Assembly: GCF_006547045.1 (NCBI RefSeq)
Contig: NZ_CP041242.1
Span: 2,738,001 to 2,802,000 of the forward strand
DNA from: Lysobacter alkalisoli
GTDB taxonomy: Bacteria > Pseudomonadota > Gammaproteobacteria > Xanthomonadales > Xanthomonadaceae
DNA: 64,000 nucleotides
Direction: 5' to 3'
In this document: positions 1 through 10,014 of the stretch, one piece after another
Numbering within the stretch: position 1 is the first letter of the stretch
Layout of the letters: each line of letters begins with the position of its first letter
Notes under the pieces: generated by a model
What the model saw: the letters and a program-made list of their open reading frames with translations, nothing else
What the model was told of the DNA's origin: nothing
The model's database searches: none
Position numbers and translations under genes: made by a program

Positions 1-486
1 GTGTACCACGCCACCCATCGCATCGCTGCCGTACAGCGTGCTCATCGGGCCGCGCACCACTTCGATCCGCTCCACCAGTTGCGAGTCGACCAGGGCGATG
101 TACTGGTTGGGCGAATTGCGGAATATCGCATTGTTGAGGCGGAAGCCATCGACCACGTGCAGCACTTCCGAACCCTTGAGGCCGCGCACGATCACCACGC
201 CCTGCCCGGGCGTGGTCTGCTGGACGAAAGTACCGACAGCGCCATGCAACGCATCCATCACGGTTTGCGGTGCAGACTCGCGCAGTTCCCTCGCACCGAT
301 CACGGTGGTGCCGGCGGGTACATCGAGCGTCGATTCAGGGCGTTTGGTGGCGGTGACCTGGATGCGGTCCAGGCAGGTGACGGAATCGGCAGGACAAAGC
401 GGCGCACCACCCGCTCCGGCCATGCCGGCTGCAGGCAGCATCGACGAAGCCAGCAGGAATACCGCCAACGTCGCTCCCGTTTTCAA
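1..486 (-). CDS. TonB-dependent receptor, N-terminal part (cut by window edge)
   Basis: Outer-membrane receptor for TonB-driven uptake; only the N-terminal ~160 residues are present. Translation from TTG at 486-484 gives a hydrophobic signal-like segment (LAVFLLASSMLPAAG), a short Cys-containing linker, then a plug domain with RIQVTATKRPES, VMDALHGAVGTFVQQ, IVRGLKGSEVLHVVDGFRLN, ERIEVVRGPMSTLYGSDAMG. These are hallmark plug motifs, closest in style to the haemoglobin/transferrin/lactoferrin receptor subgroup. A GGAG lies just before the TTG; an in-frame GTG 21 nt upstream is an alternative start. The ligand cannot be told from this part. Confidence 0.85.
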   Translation of the reverse strand, partial: MKTGATLAVFLLASSMLPAAGMAGAGGAPLCPADSVTCLDRIQVTATKRPESTLDVPAGTTVIGARELRESAPQTVMDALHGAVGTFVQQTTPGQGVVIVRGLKGSEVLHVVDGFRLNNAIFRNSPNQYIALVDSQLVERIEVVRGPMSTLYGSDAMGGVVH

Positions 487-509
487 GGCGCTCCGGTCTC
501 CATCCACGA

Positions 510-536
510 CGTGGCGTGCACGTCGCGCACGCCACG
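510..536. promoter_or_regulatory. Inverted repeat upstream of TonB receptor
   Basis: Perfect 10-bp arms (CGTGGCGTGC / GCACGCCACG) with a 7-nt loop, 24-50 nt upstream of the receptor start. It could be an operator or a leader hairpin. It does not look like a Fur box. Function is inferred only from position. Confidence 0.4.
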
Positions 537-580
537 GAAATCCGTTGTGGGCATGTCCCGGGCCATGCGGACCCGGAACA

Positions 581-615
581 TGAAAATGCCCGGGCGAGAT
601 CCTCCTCGCCCGGGC
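581..615 (-). terminator. Probable terminator of the S8 protease gene
   Basis: Eleven-bp perfect stem (CTCGCCCGGGC at 605-615 with GCCCGGGCGAG at 588-598), 6-nt loop, 8 nt past the protease stop. On the minus strand it is followed by CATTTTC, a short T tract. Stem strength and position fit a rho-independent terminator, although the T run is short. Confidence 0.65.
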
Positions 616-622
616 TGTCGCT

Positions 623-2746
623 TCAGAACGTGACGGTCCAGCTGTTGATGTAGCCGGTGTCCTGGGTAGCGTTGTCGTTCACCCGCAGCTTCCAGGTACC
701 GTTCAGGGCTTCGCTCGACAGGTTCACCGTGTAGCTCTTGATGATGTTGTCGGCACTGCCGCCACTGCGGTTGTGCAGGTTGTAGACGCTGCCGTCCGGC
801 GCTACCAGGTCCACCTTCAGGTCGCCGATGTAGGTGTGGCGGATGTCGACGTCGACCTTGGTATCGCTCGGGGCGTTGCCGCTGCGGCCGGACACGCTGA
901 TCGGGCTTTCCACCGTCGAGTTGTCGTTGATGGCGTAGTCGGTGCCGTTGGTATACGCCTGCGGACTGTTGCCGCCGTCTCCCCCGCCGGTGTAGTCGCC
1001 GACCAGGCTGACGCCACTGAAGGTGCTGTACGCACGCAGCGACACATGCCAGGTGCCGGCCTGCGGGCTGGCGAAGCTGCAGGTCTCGTTGTTGCCGTTC
1101 TTGTACGGACGGCAGTCGTAGCTCGAGGTGGTCGGCTCGCTACCGTACTTGACGTACATATCGGCGTCGCCAGTGCCACCGGAGCTGGTGAAGCTCAGGT
1201 TGGTCGCTCCAGCCGGTACCTGCATCGTGTAGTGCAGCCAGTTGCCGGAACTGGCCGCCAGGCCGGTCACCGCCACGCCCTTCTGCAGCACGTTGTCGCC
1301 CGGGGGCGGTTCGGTGCTGCCGCCAGCGGCCGCATCGACCGCGGCCTTGGCATCGACGATGCCGTTGCCAATGTTCTGGTCGGTGGTGGACGGGAACGGA
1401 CGCAGGGTGCTCTTCAGGATCGACTCGACCTCGGCCGGCGTCAGCGGCGTCGGTGCCACCGACTGCATCAGCGCGACCACGCCGGCGACGTGCGGGGCCG
1501 CCATCGAGGTGCCTGCATTGCACTTGTAGTTCTCGTCGGTCGGCGTGGTGGTGCCGGCGTTGCCGGTGGACACGATCAGGGTGGTGCAGTCGGGGCTGTC
1601 GCCGCCCGGTGCGGCCACGTCGATCAGGCTGCCGTAGTTGGAGTAGCTGGCACGGCCGCCGGTCTTGTTGGTCGCGGCTACGGAGATCACGTTGGCGCAG
1701 CTGGCCGGGCTGAAGTTGGCCACGTTGGCGTTGCTGTTGCCGGCCGCCACCACCACGGTGGAGCCGCGGCCGACCGCGGCATTGATCGCGTTCTGGTAGG
1801 TGGTCGAACAGGAGCCGCTGCCGCCCAGGCTCATGTTGATCACCTCGGCCGGATTGGCGTTCGCCGGCACGCCGGAGACGCTGCCGCCCGAGGCCCAGGT
1901 CAGGCCGTCGACGATGTCGGAGGTATAGCCGCCGCACTTGCCGAGCACGCGCACCGGCACGACCTTGGCGTTGTAAGCGGCGCCGATCACGCCCTTGTTG
2001 TTGTTGCCCACCGCGGCGACGGTGCCCGCAACATGGGTGCCGTGCCAGCTGGAGTTGGCCGCCGGATGGCTGCCGCCGCATTCGTTGGCGCCGTACCAGT
2101 CACCTTCGTCCTTCGGATTGCTGTCGCGGCCGTTGCCGTCGCGCGCCATCGCCGAGTCGCTGATGAAGTCGTAACCGGGCAGGATGTTGGCATCGAGGTC
2201 GCTGTGGGCGGAGATGCCGGTGTCGATGACCGCGACCACCACACCGGCGCCGTCGGTGATGTCCCAGGCCTGGTTGGCCTTGATGCCGCCGACTCCGTCC
2301 TGCAGACCCCACAGGTAGGTGGCGTAATGGGTGTCATTGGGCGTCATCGCCGCCCGCATGATCTGGTCGACCTCGACGTACTCGACGTTCGGGTCGGCGG
2401 CGATCTGGCGCATCAAGGTCTCGGCCTCGGCCACGTCGAGCCGACGGTCGGCGCGGACCACGTCGGCGCCGCCAGCGATCTGGCGCAACCGCTGCAGGCC
2501 CAGGCCCTTTCCGTTGCCACGCAGGCCGGCGGAGGCGGCGGCGCGATTGAGTGAGTTCTGCACGGCGGATGCCTGGGTGGCGCCGTCGCGGTACTTGACG
2601 ATGAAACGGTCGTTCGGGCCATCCGACTGCACGGTGGCGATGTTGACCCGCTCCGCAGCAGCGGCGGTAGCGAAGGTCGAGGAGATTGCGATCACCGTGG
2701 CCGCAGCGAGTGCATTCAGGCGGATGGATCGTTCTTTACGTGACAT
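623..2746 (-). CDS. Secreted S8 subtilisin-like protease with PPC and P domains
   Basis: Extracellular serine endopeptidase, 707 aa from ATG 2746. This start is chosen because a signal peptide (LNALAAATVIAISSTFATAAAA) follows at once; the longer frame has an unlikely 51-aa prefix. Order: signal peptide (1-31), I9-type inhibitor propeptide (~45-130, ending VEYVEVDQIM), S8 catalytic domain (~140-475) with D175 in VIDTGI, H235 in HGTHVAGT and S414 in GTSMAAPHVAG, then a PPC domain (~486-585) and a C-terminal proprotein-convertase P domain (~600-707, DVDIRHTYIGDLKVDLVAPD). Several Cys pairs suggest disulfides. It is a paralogue of the protease at 3662-5593, with near-identical PPC segments, so recent duplication or conversion of that domain is possible. 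Confidence 0.95.
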   Translation of the reverse strand: MSRKERSIRLNALAAATVIAISSTFATAAAAERVNIATVQSDGPNDRFIVKYRDGATQASAVQNSLNRAAASAGLRGNGKGLGLQRLRQIAGGADVVRADRRLDVAEAETLMRQIAADPNVEYVEVDQIMRAAMTPNDTHYATYLWGLQDGVGGIKANQAWDITDGAGVVVAVIDTGISAHSDLDANILPGYDFISDSAMARDGNGRDSNPKDEGDWYGANECGGSHPAANSSWHGTHVAGTVAAVGNNNKGVIGAAYNAKVVPVRVLGKCGGYTSDIVDGLTWASGGSVSGVPANANPAEVINMSLGGSGSCSTTYQNAINAAVGRGSTVVVAAGNSNANVANFSPASCANVISVAATNKTGGRASYSNYGSLIDVAAPGGDSPDCTTLIVSTGNAGTTTPTDENYKCNAGTSMAAPHVAGVVALMQSVAPTPLTPAEVESILKSTLRPFPSTTDQNIGNGIVDAKAAVDAAAGGSTEPPPGDNVLQKGVAVTGLAASSGNWLHYTMQVPAGATNLSFTSSGGTGDADMYVKYGSEPTTSSYDCRPYKNGNNETCSFASPQAGTWHVSLRAYSTFSGVSLVGDYTGGGDGGNSPQAYTNGTDYAINDNSTVESPISVSGRSGNAPSDTKVDVDIRHTYIGDLKVDLVAPDGSVYNLHNRSGGSADNIIKSYTVNLSSEALNGTWKLRVNDNATQDTGYINSWTVTF

Positions 2747-3062
2747 GCTGGTGTAACCCCCAAAACGTAGCGTTGTTGTGCGCGCCGCCGGACTACCCGG
2801 GCGGCGGATGGGTACAGCCACCGGACCGCGCGCATTGCGCGACAGGCCAGCATCCACAGGGTTCTCTCCCGACCCCGGCCAGCGCCCCTCGGCCAGCATG
2901 ACGAAACGGATGCCGCTACTGCTGGCTCCAGACAGCCGGTACCGCCCGGAGCCGGACCGCAGGCAGGCGGTCCATCAAAAAAGCCAACGTCAGCAAAGCA
3001 CCACCCCCTACCCACGCATAGGGCAATTTTCAGATGTGCGACAACCGTCACGTAGCGCTCGG

Positions 3063-3078
3063 GGTGTCGGCCGACACC
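3063..3078. promoter_or_regulatory. 16-bp perfect palindrome
   Basis: GGTGTCGGCCGACACC is perfectly self-complementary, about 320 bp upstream of the protease start at 2746. It may be a dimeric regulator site; no known consensus was recognised. Confidence 0.35.
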
Positions 3079-3159
3079 TACAAGCGATACAGAACAAAAA
3101 AAGGTTCTTCGCCCAATCAAGGGGAAAGCATCAGGTCTGTTGGATGACCGGGCGCCGGA

Positions 3160-3243
3160 GGCGAAGGCCCTTGGATGCGAATGTCCCCGGCACCGGCCAG
3201 GGCCGGCGCCTCCGCCTTGATTTCGCATCCAAGGGCCTTCGCC
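3160..3243. repeat. Long inverted repeat with inner hairpin
   Basis: Perfect 22-bp arms at 3160-3181 and 3222-3243 flank a 40-nt GC-rich loop that holds a second CCGGC/GCCGG-type hairpin. With one bulge the arms extend further outwards (CCGGCG pairing). It contains CCTTGATTTCG, whose complement recurs in the next repeat at 3351-3361, so the two elements share parts. It resembles a REP/MITE-like intergenic element; family unknown. Confidence 0.6.
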
Positions 3244-3324
3244 CCGGCGTTCCGACATGACTGATGGTCTCGGAAGCGGACTCCCGGGGAGGGCCGGCTT
3301 CGCGTTCCAGCGTAACCGCGCGAT

Positions 3325-3426
3325 CCGACGTGGCCTGCCGGCCTTGACGACGAAATCAAGGAGGAGGCCGCCGCCACGGGCGGCGGCCGGGGGACATTCG
3401 CCGTCAAGGCCGGCAGGTCGCGTCGG
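3325..3426. repeat. Second long inverted repeat with nested stem
   Basis: Arms of 25 bp (3325-3349 and 3402-3426, two mismatches; core CTGCCGGCCTTGACG) enclose a perfect 10-bp GC stem with a 3-nt loop at 3366-3388 (GGCCGCCGCC / GGCGGCGGCC). The nested cruciform-like layout is like the neighbouring element. Confidence 0.6.
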
Positions 3427-3522
3427 GACAGCCAGACAGCGGCGAGAACCGGTGATCGAACGCAAGCGGCAACGTCCACGCCTTCGCTGAAGGCGCGCTC
3501 CCCCTCACTTGGGAGAAGAGCC

Positions 3523-3555
3523 AAAAAAAGGCACCCCGCATCGCAACGGGGTGCC
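3523..3555 (-). terminator. Rho-independent terminator of S8 protease 2
   Basis: On the minus strand GGCACCCCG (3555-3547), an 8-nt loop, CGGGGTGCC (3538-3530), then seven Ts (3529-3523). A textbook terminator about 107 nt after the stop of the 3662-5593 gene. Confidence 0.9.
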
Positions 3556-3661
3556 AGGTTCTCAACAGACAATCAGATATACGGCGAAAGCGCTGCATTC
3601 CGCTTCCCTGCGGCGTCCCGACCGGGGCCGGGACGGCCCTCCCTGGCCGGATGCCAGCGGA

Positions 3662-5593
<1,932 letters not shown>

Positions 5594-6009
5594 TCAATAA
5601 CCCCACTTGTGTGATGTTGATATGGATCCAAGTCCGCATCGACGCGAACCCGAACGTTTCCACCACGGCGTCGATGGCATCCCGTCCGATTGCCGGGTTT
5701 CGCCGGCAACCTGCCCGCCCCCTGATCCACCCGTGCAACCGACTGCCGCCGTTCAACTGTTTAGCCATGCGTCGACCGCGAGACATGCGCCTGAGGCTCA
5801 AATCCAGCTCAAATAAGCGCCGGAAAAATCAAATCCACTTCAAATCCACCCCGGCATGTGACCGGAATCATCATTCCGGCATCGGGCACGCCGTCCCGCG
5901 CAGACCCCGTTCAGGCTGCACGGCCCGCACGGCGACGTATGGAAATTGCCTGTGATCCCACGCTCGCATACGGGATAGCATTCGGGACCGGCAATGGAAG
6001 GGCACGCCC
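5594..6009. other. Divergent intergenic region, protease / membrane regulator
   Basis: About 416 bp without a gene. The part next to the protease includes an AT-richer stretch around 5800-5850 and a small hairpin CCGGAAT-CATC-ATTCCGG at 5862-5879. The regulator has a GGAAGGG ribosome site just before its ATG. I see no clear sigma-70 boxes. The position suits reciprocal control of the two flanking genes. Confidence 0.5.
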
Positions 6010-8892
6010 ATGACAGCGTCGACGCACCAGGCAAACCCGCGGCCCTGGACCGAGCATGCACAGCGGTTGCGGGTCGGCGATCTGTGGATCGACCTGCTCC
6101 ATCGCAGGATCGAGCGCCCTGACGGACAGATCGAACTGCCGAACCGGATGTTCGAGCTGCTGCTGTTGTTCCTGGCCGAACCGAATGCACTGCATACCCG
6201 TGCCCGCCTGTTCGAACGCATCTGGCCCGGCGTGGTGGTCGAGGACTCGAACCTCTCGCAAAGCGTGTGGATGTTGCGCAAGGCACTGGGACCCGAGCGC
6301 AAGCACTGGATCCGCACCGTCGCCAGGAATGGTTACGTGTTCGAGCCCCCCACCCCCGTCGAGGAAGACGCCAGGACCTCCATGCAGGCGAACGATCCCG
6401 GTCCCATCCCGCCGGCATCCGTCGCGCCCGGGTCAGGTCAGCAGGCGGAAGCACGCAAGGCCACTGTGCGGGCCATGCCTTCCGGCGACAGGGCACACAG
6501 GTCCGGTCATCTCTTATTGGCAGCGGTGCTGGTGGCTGCCCTCGGCCTTGGCCTGGCCGTGCTGCATCGCCTCGCGGCGCCCCGGCCCGCATCCACCGCG
6601 CCGGTTGCGATAGCCCTGATCGAAGTAGGCGATCGCGCGGCCGCCTCCGACACCCGCTGGCCGGCGAAGCTGTTGCACGCGTGGTTGGGCTGGAAGCTCA
6701 CCCATCTGCCCGAGGCGGTCCTGCTGACCGAAGCGCAGCTGGCCGCCGACGCGGCCACGCTGCCGCCCACGATCGTCCTGATCTCTTCCGGCCATTCGCC
6801 CGCCGCGCCGGATGAAATCTTCGTGCGCGCCAGCTTTGGCCAGGGCACGGACGGTGAGCAGATCGAGATGCGCGGCACGGCGTCGCAGGTGCCGGCTCTG
6901 GTCGATGCGCTTTCGCAGCAGGTGCTCGCACGGTTGTTGCCGTCCCGTGCCAAGACAGCATGGCCGGAGCTCGATATCGATGCGGATGCCGCGCGCAGCT
7001 TCGGCGATGCACACGACGCCCTGAAGGCGCGCGACTGGTCCTCCGCCACAGGTTTGCTGCAGGACGTGGTGCGGCAGGCCCCCCGGTTCGGTCTGGCGCG
7101 GCTCGATCTGGCCGTGGCCCAGGGCCATCTCGGCCAGAACGCCGGCGCCAGGGAACAAATGGCGACCGCGCGCGAATTGCTGGTGCCGGTCCCCGACGAC
7201 GCCGAACCGCTGCTCGATGCACTGGCGCTGTCGATCGACCCGCGACAGTTCATCGAAGCCGCCGAAGCCTATGGCTCGCTGGCGCAGATTTATCCGCAAC
7301 GGACCGGATTCGCACTCGAGCAGGCACGCCTGCTGGTCCAGGCCGGCCAGGTCGAGCAGGCGCTGGAGATCCTGTCGCAACCTGTCTGGGACCGGCAGCC
7401 GACCGGCCTGCGCATCACCCGGCAGCTGACCCTGACTCAGGCCAACATGATGCTGGGCGATTACGAACGCGGCCGGGCCGAGGCCATCATCACCGAACGG
7501 ATGACACAGGCAGCCGGGCCGGGATGGACCCTGGAACGCGCGCGCGCACTGCTGATGATGGCCACCGCGGGCAATATTCTCGACCGCGAAAGCGCCGACC
7601 TGTCGCTATACGAACAGGCCGCCGAACAGTTCGAGCTCGCGGGCGACAATATTCGCGCAACGCTGGCGCGCTATCAGGCCCGATGGGCACGCGACCCGCA
7701 CGATGTCGAAAATCCGCTGCTGGACAGCCTGCTCGCCGAGACCCATGCCGGCGGGCATCACAACCTCGAGATCACCCTGCTTCGCCAGGTCGCGTTCAGC
7801 CACTACAACGCCGGCCGGCACGAGCAATACCGGCAACGACTCGAACAGGCGCTCGCGACCGCGATGACATCCGGCGACCGGTACCGGCAGAATCAGCTGG
7901 ACCTGGACCTGCTCAACGAAGACCTGCTGCTGGGCGACTTTCCCGGCGCCGGGCATCGCATGCAGCGCCTGCGCAGCGGCCCGTTGCAGGGCGACGCCGC
8001 CGCCTGGGTCGCCCAGTTCGACGCTTACCTGCAGCAGCTTCACGGCGATACCGGTGCTGCCCTGGCCACCCTTGACCGCGACATGCAGCACCCGAAGCAG
8101 GACACCGCCGTCGAGCTGCCGCCGCTTTCCGCCGCGCGACTGGCCTGCGTGCGCGCCGGACTTCTGCTGGCACAGGGGCAGCTCGCGCCGGCGCGCACCG
8201 AACTGGGCCGCTGCAACGGACACGACCACCCCTCGATCAGGCAGTACGCCGAACTGATCGCCGCCTCGGCCGACCTGCTTGCCGGCAATCGTGCCGCCAC
8301 ACTCGACCGGTTGCAGGTGCTCGACGCCATGATCGACGCCGACCTGGACGGCCCGGATCGCTGGATGCTGTCGCTGTGGCAGGCCGACCTGCTGACCCGA
8401 AGCGGCGAGCTGGAGCAGGCGCGCCGACTCTACGAAGAAGTGTTACCGCCAGTGCGGAAGGCGGATTACGGCTGGCTGGCCACGCTGACCCTGGCCGGGT
8501 TGGCTGAAGTCGCGGCTGCTCGCGGCGACTGGAAGGAAAGCAGGCGCCATCTCGATGCGGCACGGCTCAGCGCGACCGCGGACGTGTGGCTGCTCACCCG
8601 GCGCCTTGAGCAGGTCGCGATCGTCCTCGCACTTGCCGCCGGCGACCACCAACAGGCGCTGGAACGGCTGGCCTCAATCCATGCCGAGGCGCACCGGCTG
8701 GGGGACACCGTGACCCTGTTGGAGCTGCACAGCCTGATGCCGCCCGACATGCAGTCCGGCGACTGTAACCGGGCGACACGCGTCGCGATACTGGCCGAGA
8801 CAGGACTCCGTGGCGCGGACCTGGACTGGCTGACTGCCACCCTGCAGGCCACGAAGCGCGCCGCGCTGACACAGCACAGCCCGCTGCGCTGA
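6010..8892 (+). CDS. CadC-type membrane winged-helix regulator with TPR-like periplasmic domain
   Basis: Predicted membrane-bound transcription regulator, 960 aa. Residues ~20-113 form an OmpR/PhoB-type winged helix (RMFELLLLFLAEPNALHTRARL, IWPGVVVEDSNLSQSVWMLRKAL, WIRTVARNGYVFEPP). A linker leads to one transmembrane helix (~167-187, HLLLAAVLVAALGLGLAVLH). The remaining ~770 residues are alpha-helical and Ala/Leu-rich with TPR-like pairs. There is no receiver domain, so it probably senses directly through its C-terminal part, as CadC and ToxR do. Its head-to-head position with a secreted protease suggests it may control that gene (inference). Confidence 0.85.
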   Translation: MTASTHQANPRPWTEHAQRLRVGDLWIDLLHRRIERPDGQIELPNRMFELLLLFLAEPNALHTRARLFERIWPGVVVEDSNLSQSVWMLRKALGPERKHWIRTVARNGYVFEPPTPVEEDARTSMQANDPGPIPPASVAPGSGQQAEARKATVRAMPSGDRAHRSGHLLLAAVLVAALGLGLAVLHRLAAPRPASTAPVAIALIEVGDRAAASDTRWPAKLLHAWLGWKLTHLPEAVLLTEAQLAADAATLPPTIVLISSGHSPAAPDEIFVRASFGQGTDGEQIEMRGTASQVPALVDALSQQVLARLLPSRAKTAWPELDIDADAARSFGDAHDALKARDWSSATGLLQDVVRQAPRFGLARLDLAVAQGHLGQNAGAREQMATARELLVPVPDDAEPLLDALALSIDPRQFIEAAEAYGSLAQIYPQRTGFALEQARLLVQAGQVEQALEILSQPVWDRQPTGLRITRQLTLTQANMMLGDYERGRAEAIITERMTQAAGPGWTLERARALLMMATAGNILDRESADLSLYEQAAEQFELAGDNIRATLARYQARWARDPHDVENPLLDSLLAETHAGGHHNLEITLLRQVAFSHYNAGRHEQYRQRLEQALATAMTSGDRYRQNQLDLDLLNEDLLLGDFPGAGHRMQRLRSGPLQGDAAAWVAQFDAYLQQLHGDTGAALATLDRDMQHPKQDTAVELPPLSAARLACVRAGLLLAQGQLAPARTELGRCNGHDHPSIRQYAELIAASADLLAGNRAATLDRLQVLDAMIDADLDGPDRWMLSLWQADLLTRSGELEQARRLYEEVLPPVRKADYGWLATLTLAGLAEVAAARGDWKESRRHLDAARLSATADVWLLTRRLEQVAIVLALAAGDHQQALERLASIHAEAHRLGDTVTLLELHSLMPPDMQSGDCNRATRVAILAETGLRGADLDWLTATLQATKRAALTQHSPLR

Positions 8893-8902
8893 ACGCCCGG
8901 GC

Positions 8903-9460
8903 TTACATCATTCCGGTTTCGAGGCGGGCGACCTCGGACATCATGTGGCGACCCCACGGCGGGTCGAACACCAGCTCGACGTCGGCTTCGGCCACGGTCG
9001 GAATCATTTCCAGCTTGCTGCGCACATCGTCGACCAGGATGTCGCCCATGCCGCAGCCCGGGGCGGTCAGGGTCATGCGGATCACGACCATGCGCTGATC
9101 CTCATGCTCCGGATGCGACTGGATCGTGGCCTCGTAGATCAGGCCCAGGTCGACCACGTTGATCGGGATCTCGGGGTCGAAACAGGTGCGCAGCTGTTGC
9201 CAGACCAGTTGCTCGACGGCCTCGTCGTCGGCCCCTTCGGGCAGTTCCAGCGGTGACGGCGGCTCTTTGCCCAGCGCGTCTGCGTCCTGGCCGGCAATGC
9301 GGAACAGGTTGCCCTCGATGAACACGGTGTAGCTGCCGCCCAGCGCCTGGGTGATGTAACCGATGCTGCCCGCGGGCAGGTTGACGTGCTCGCCCTGGGG
9401 GACGAGGACGGCGGCGCAATCGCGCTCCAGGCGGACGGGTTCGCTGCTTCGAGAGTACAT
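8903..9460 (-). CDS. sufT: SufT-like iron-sulfur assembly protein
   Basis: Fe-S cluster maturation factor of the DUF59/MIP18 family, 185 aa. The N-terminal part (MYSRSSEPVRLERDCAAVLVPQGE, LPAGSIGYITQALGGSYTV) is the SufT-specific extension. The C-terminal part has the DUF59 core: DPEIPINVVDLGLIY, then TLTAPGCGMGDILVDDV with the conserved Cys, and DPPWGRHMMSEVAR. No other suf gene is next to it here, so it stands alone, convergent with the regulator gene. Confidence 0.9.
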   Translation of the reverse strand: MYSRSSEPVRLERDCAAVLVPQGEHVNLPAGSIGYITQALGGSYTVFIEGNLFRIAGQDADALGKEPPSPLELPEGADDEAVEQLVWQQLRTCFDPEIPINVVDLGLIYEATIQSHPEHEDQRMVVIRMTLTAPGCGMGDILVDDVRSKLEMIPTVAEADVELVFDPPWGRHMMSEVARLETGMM

Positions 9461-9580
9461 GCCGGAAATATTGGGGTGTCCGGGCCTCGGACAAGGCCGA
9501 CCATTCTACCGGGACGCCAGGGCCACCGTCCGGAGTCGGCTATGCTGTGCGGCTTGTTTTGCCTGCTTCCTGCCTCCCAC

Positions 9581-10000
9581 ATGCCCGACCAGCCCCGTCC
9601 GACCGGCCACGTCCGTGCCTCCTCCTGGCTGCTGCTCGTCCTGAGCATGGCCGGACTGGTGACGTTATGGGTGCTGCTGAGCCTCTACACCGGCGGCCTG
9701 CATGTCTGGATGGCACTGGTCGTAGCCCTCGACCTGGCCTGGGTGCTGCGTTTCGGCAACTGGCGGCAGGGCTTCCGGCGCGCCCTGCTCGGGCTGTCGG
9801 CCACCGCACTGGTGGTGCTGGCGGCGCAATGGCTGATCATCGCGGGCCAGGTCGGGGGCCAGCTCGGGCTGATGCCGCTGGCCTCCGCCACCCGGCTCGG
9901 CTTCCACCACGCCTGGACCCTGGCCCAGCTTGCCAACGGCCCATGGGAGCTGGGCTGCATGGCGGTGGCGCTGGTGGTCGCGGTACTGGCCTCGCGCTGA
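9581..10000 (+). CDS. Small membrane protein, unknown function
   Basis: 139 aa from ATG 9581; the open frame extends upstream but overlaps the sufT 5' end, and the membrane segments only begin after this Met. Four hydrophobic stretches: SSWLLLVLSMAGLVTLWVLL, HVWMALVVALDLAWVL, ALLGLSATALVVLAAQWLII, CMAVALVVAVLA. No motif recognised. Convergent with pntB; the genes are 14 nt apart. Confidence 0.65.
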   Translation: MPDQPRPTGHVRASSWLLLVLSMAGLVTLWVLLSLYTGGLHVWMALVVALDLAWVLRFGNWRQGFRRALLGLSATALVVLAAQWLIIAGQVGGQLGLMPLASATRLGFHHAWTLAQLANGPWELGCMAVALVVAVLASR

Positions 10001-10014
10001 CGCTGTCTGCGGGC

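Larger units (their letters stand above)
2747..3661. other. Non-coding region between the two protease genes
   Basis: About 915 bp with no convincing gene; the open frames here have biased Arg/Pro/Gly-rich composition and lack domains. It holds a 16-bp palindrome (3063-3078), two long nested inverted repeats (3160-3243 and 3325-3426) and the terminator of the upstream protease (3523-3555). The upstream region of the 623-2746 gene must lie here, but I see no clear -35/-10. Confidence 0.7.

Noticed and set aside
773..2554. Long plus-strand open frame of 593 codons opposite the S8 protease
   Set aside because: Shadow of the protease gene in high-GC DNA; Val/Ala/Gly/His/Arg-biased with no domain. 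The same applies to the plus-strand frames at 3509-5614, 13532-16162 and 43079-45325.
3034..3054. CRP/Clp-like site TGTGC...TCAC upstream of protease 1
   Set aside because: The half-sites are spaced 8 nt instead of 6 and one is imperfect.
2778..3260. 160-codon plus-strand frame in the protease intergenic region
   Set aside because: Arg/Pro/Gln-rich, no ribosome site or motif, and its end runs through the inverted repeat.
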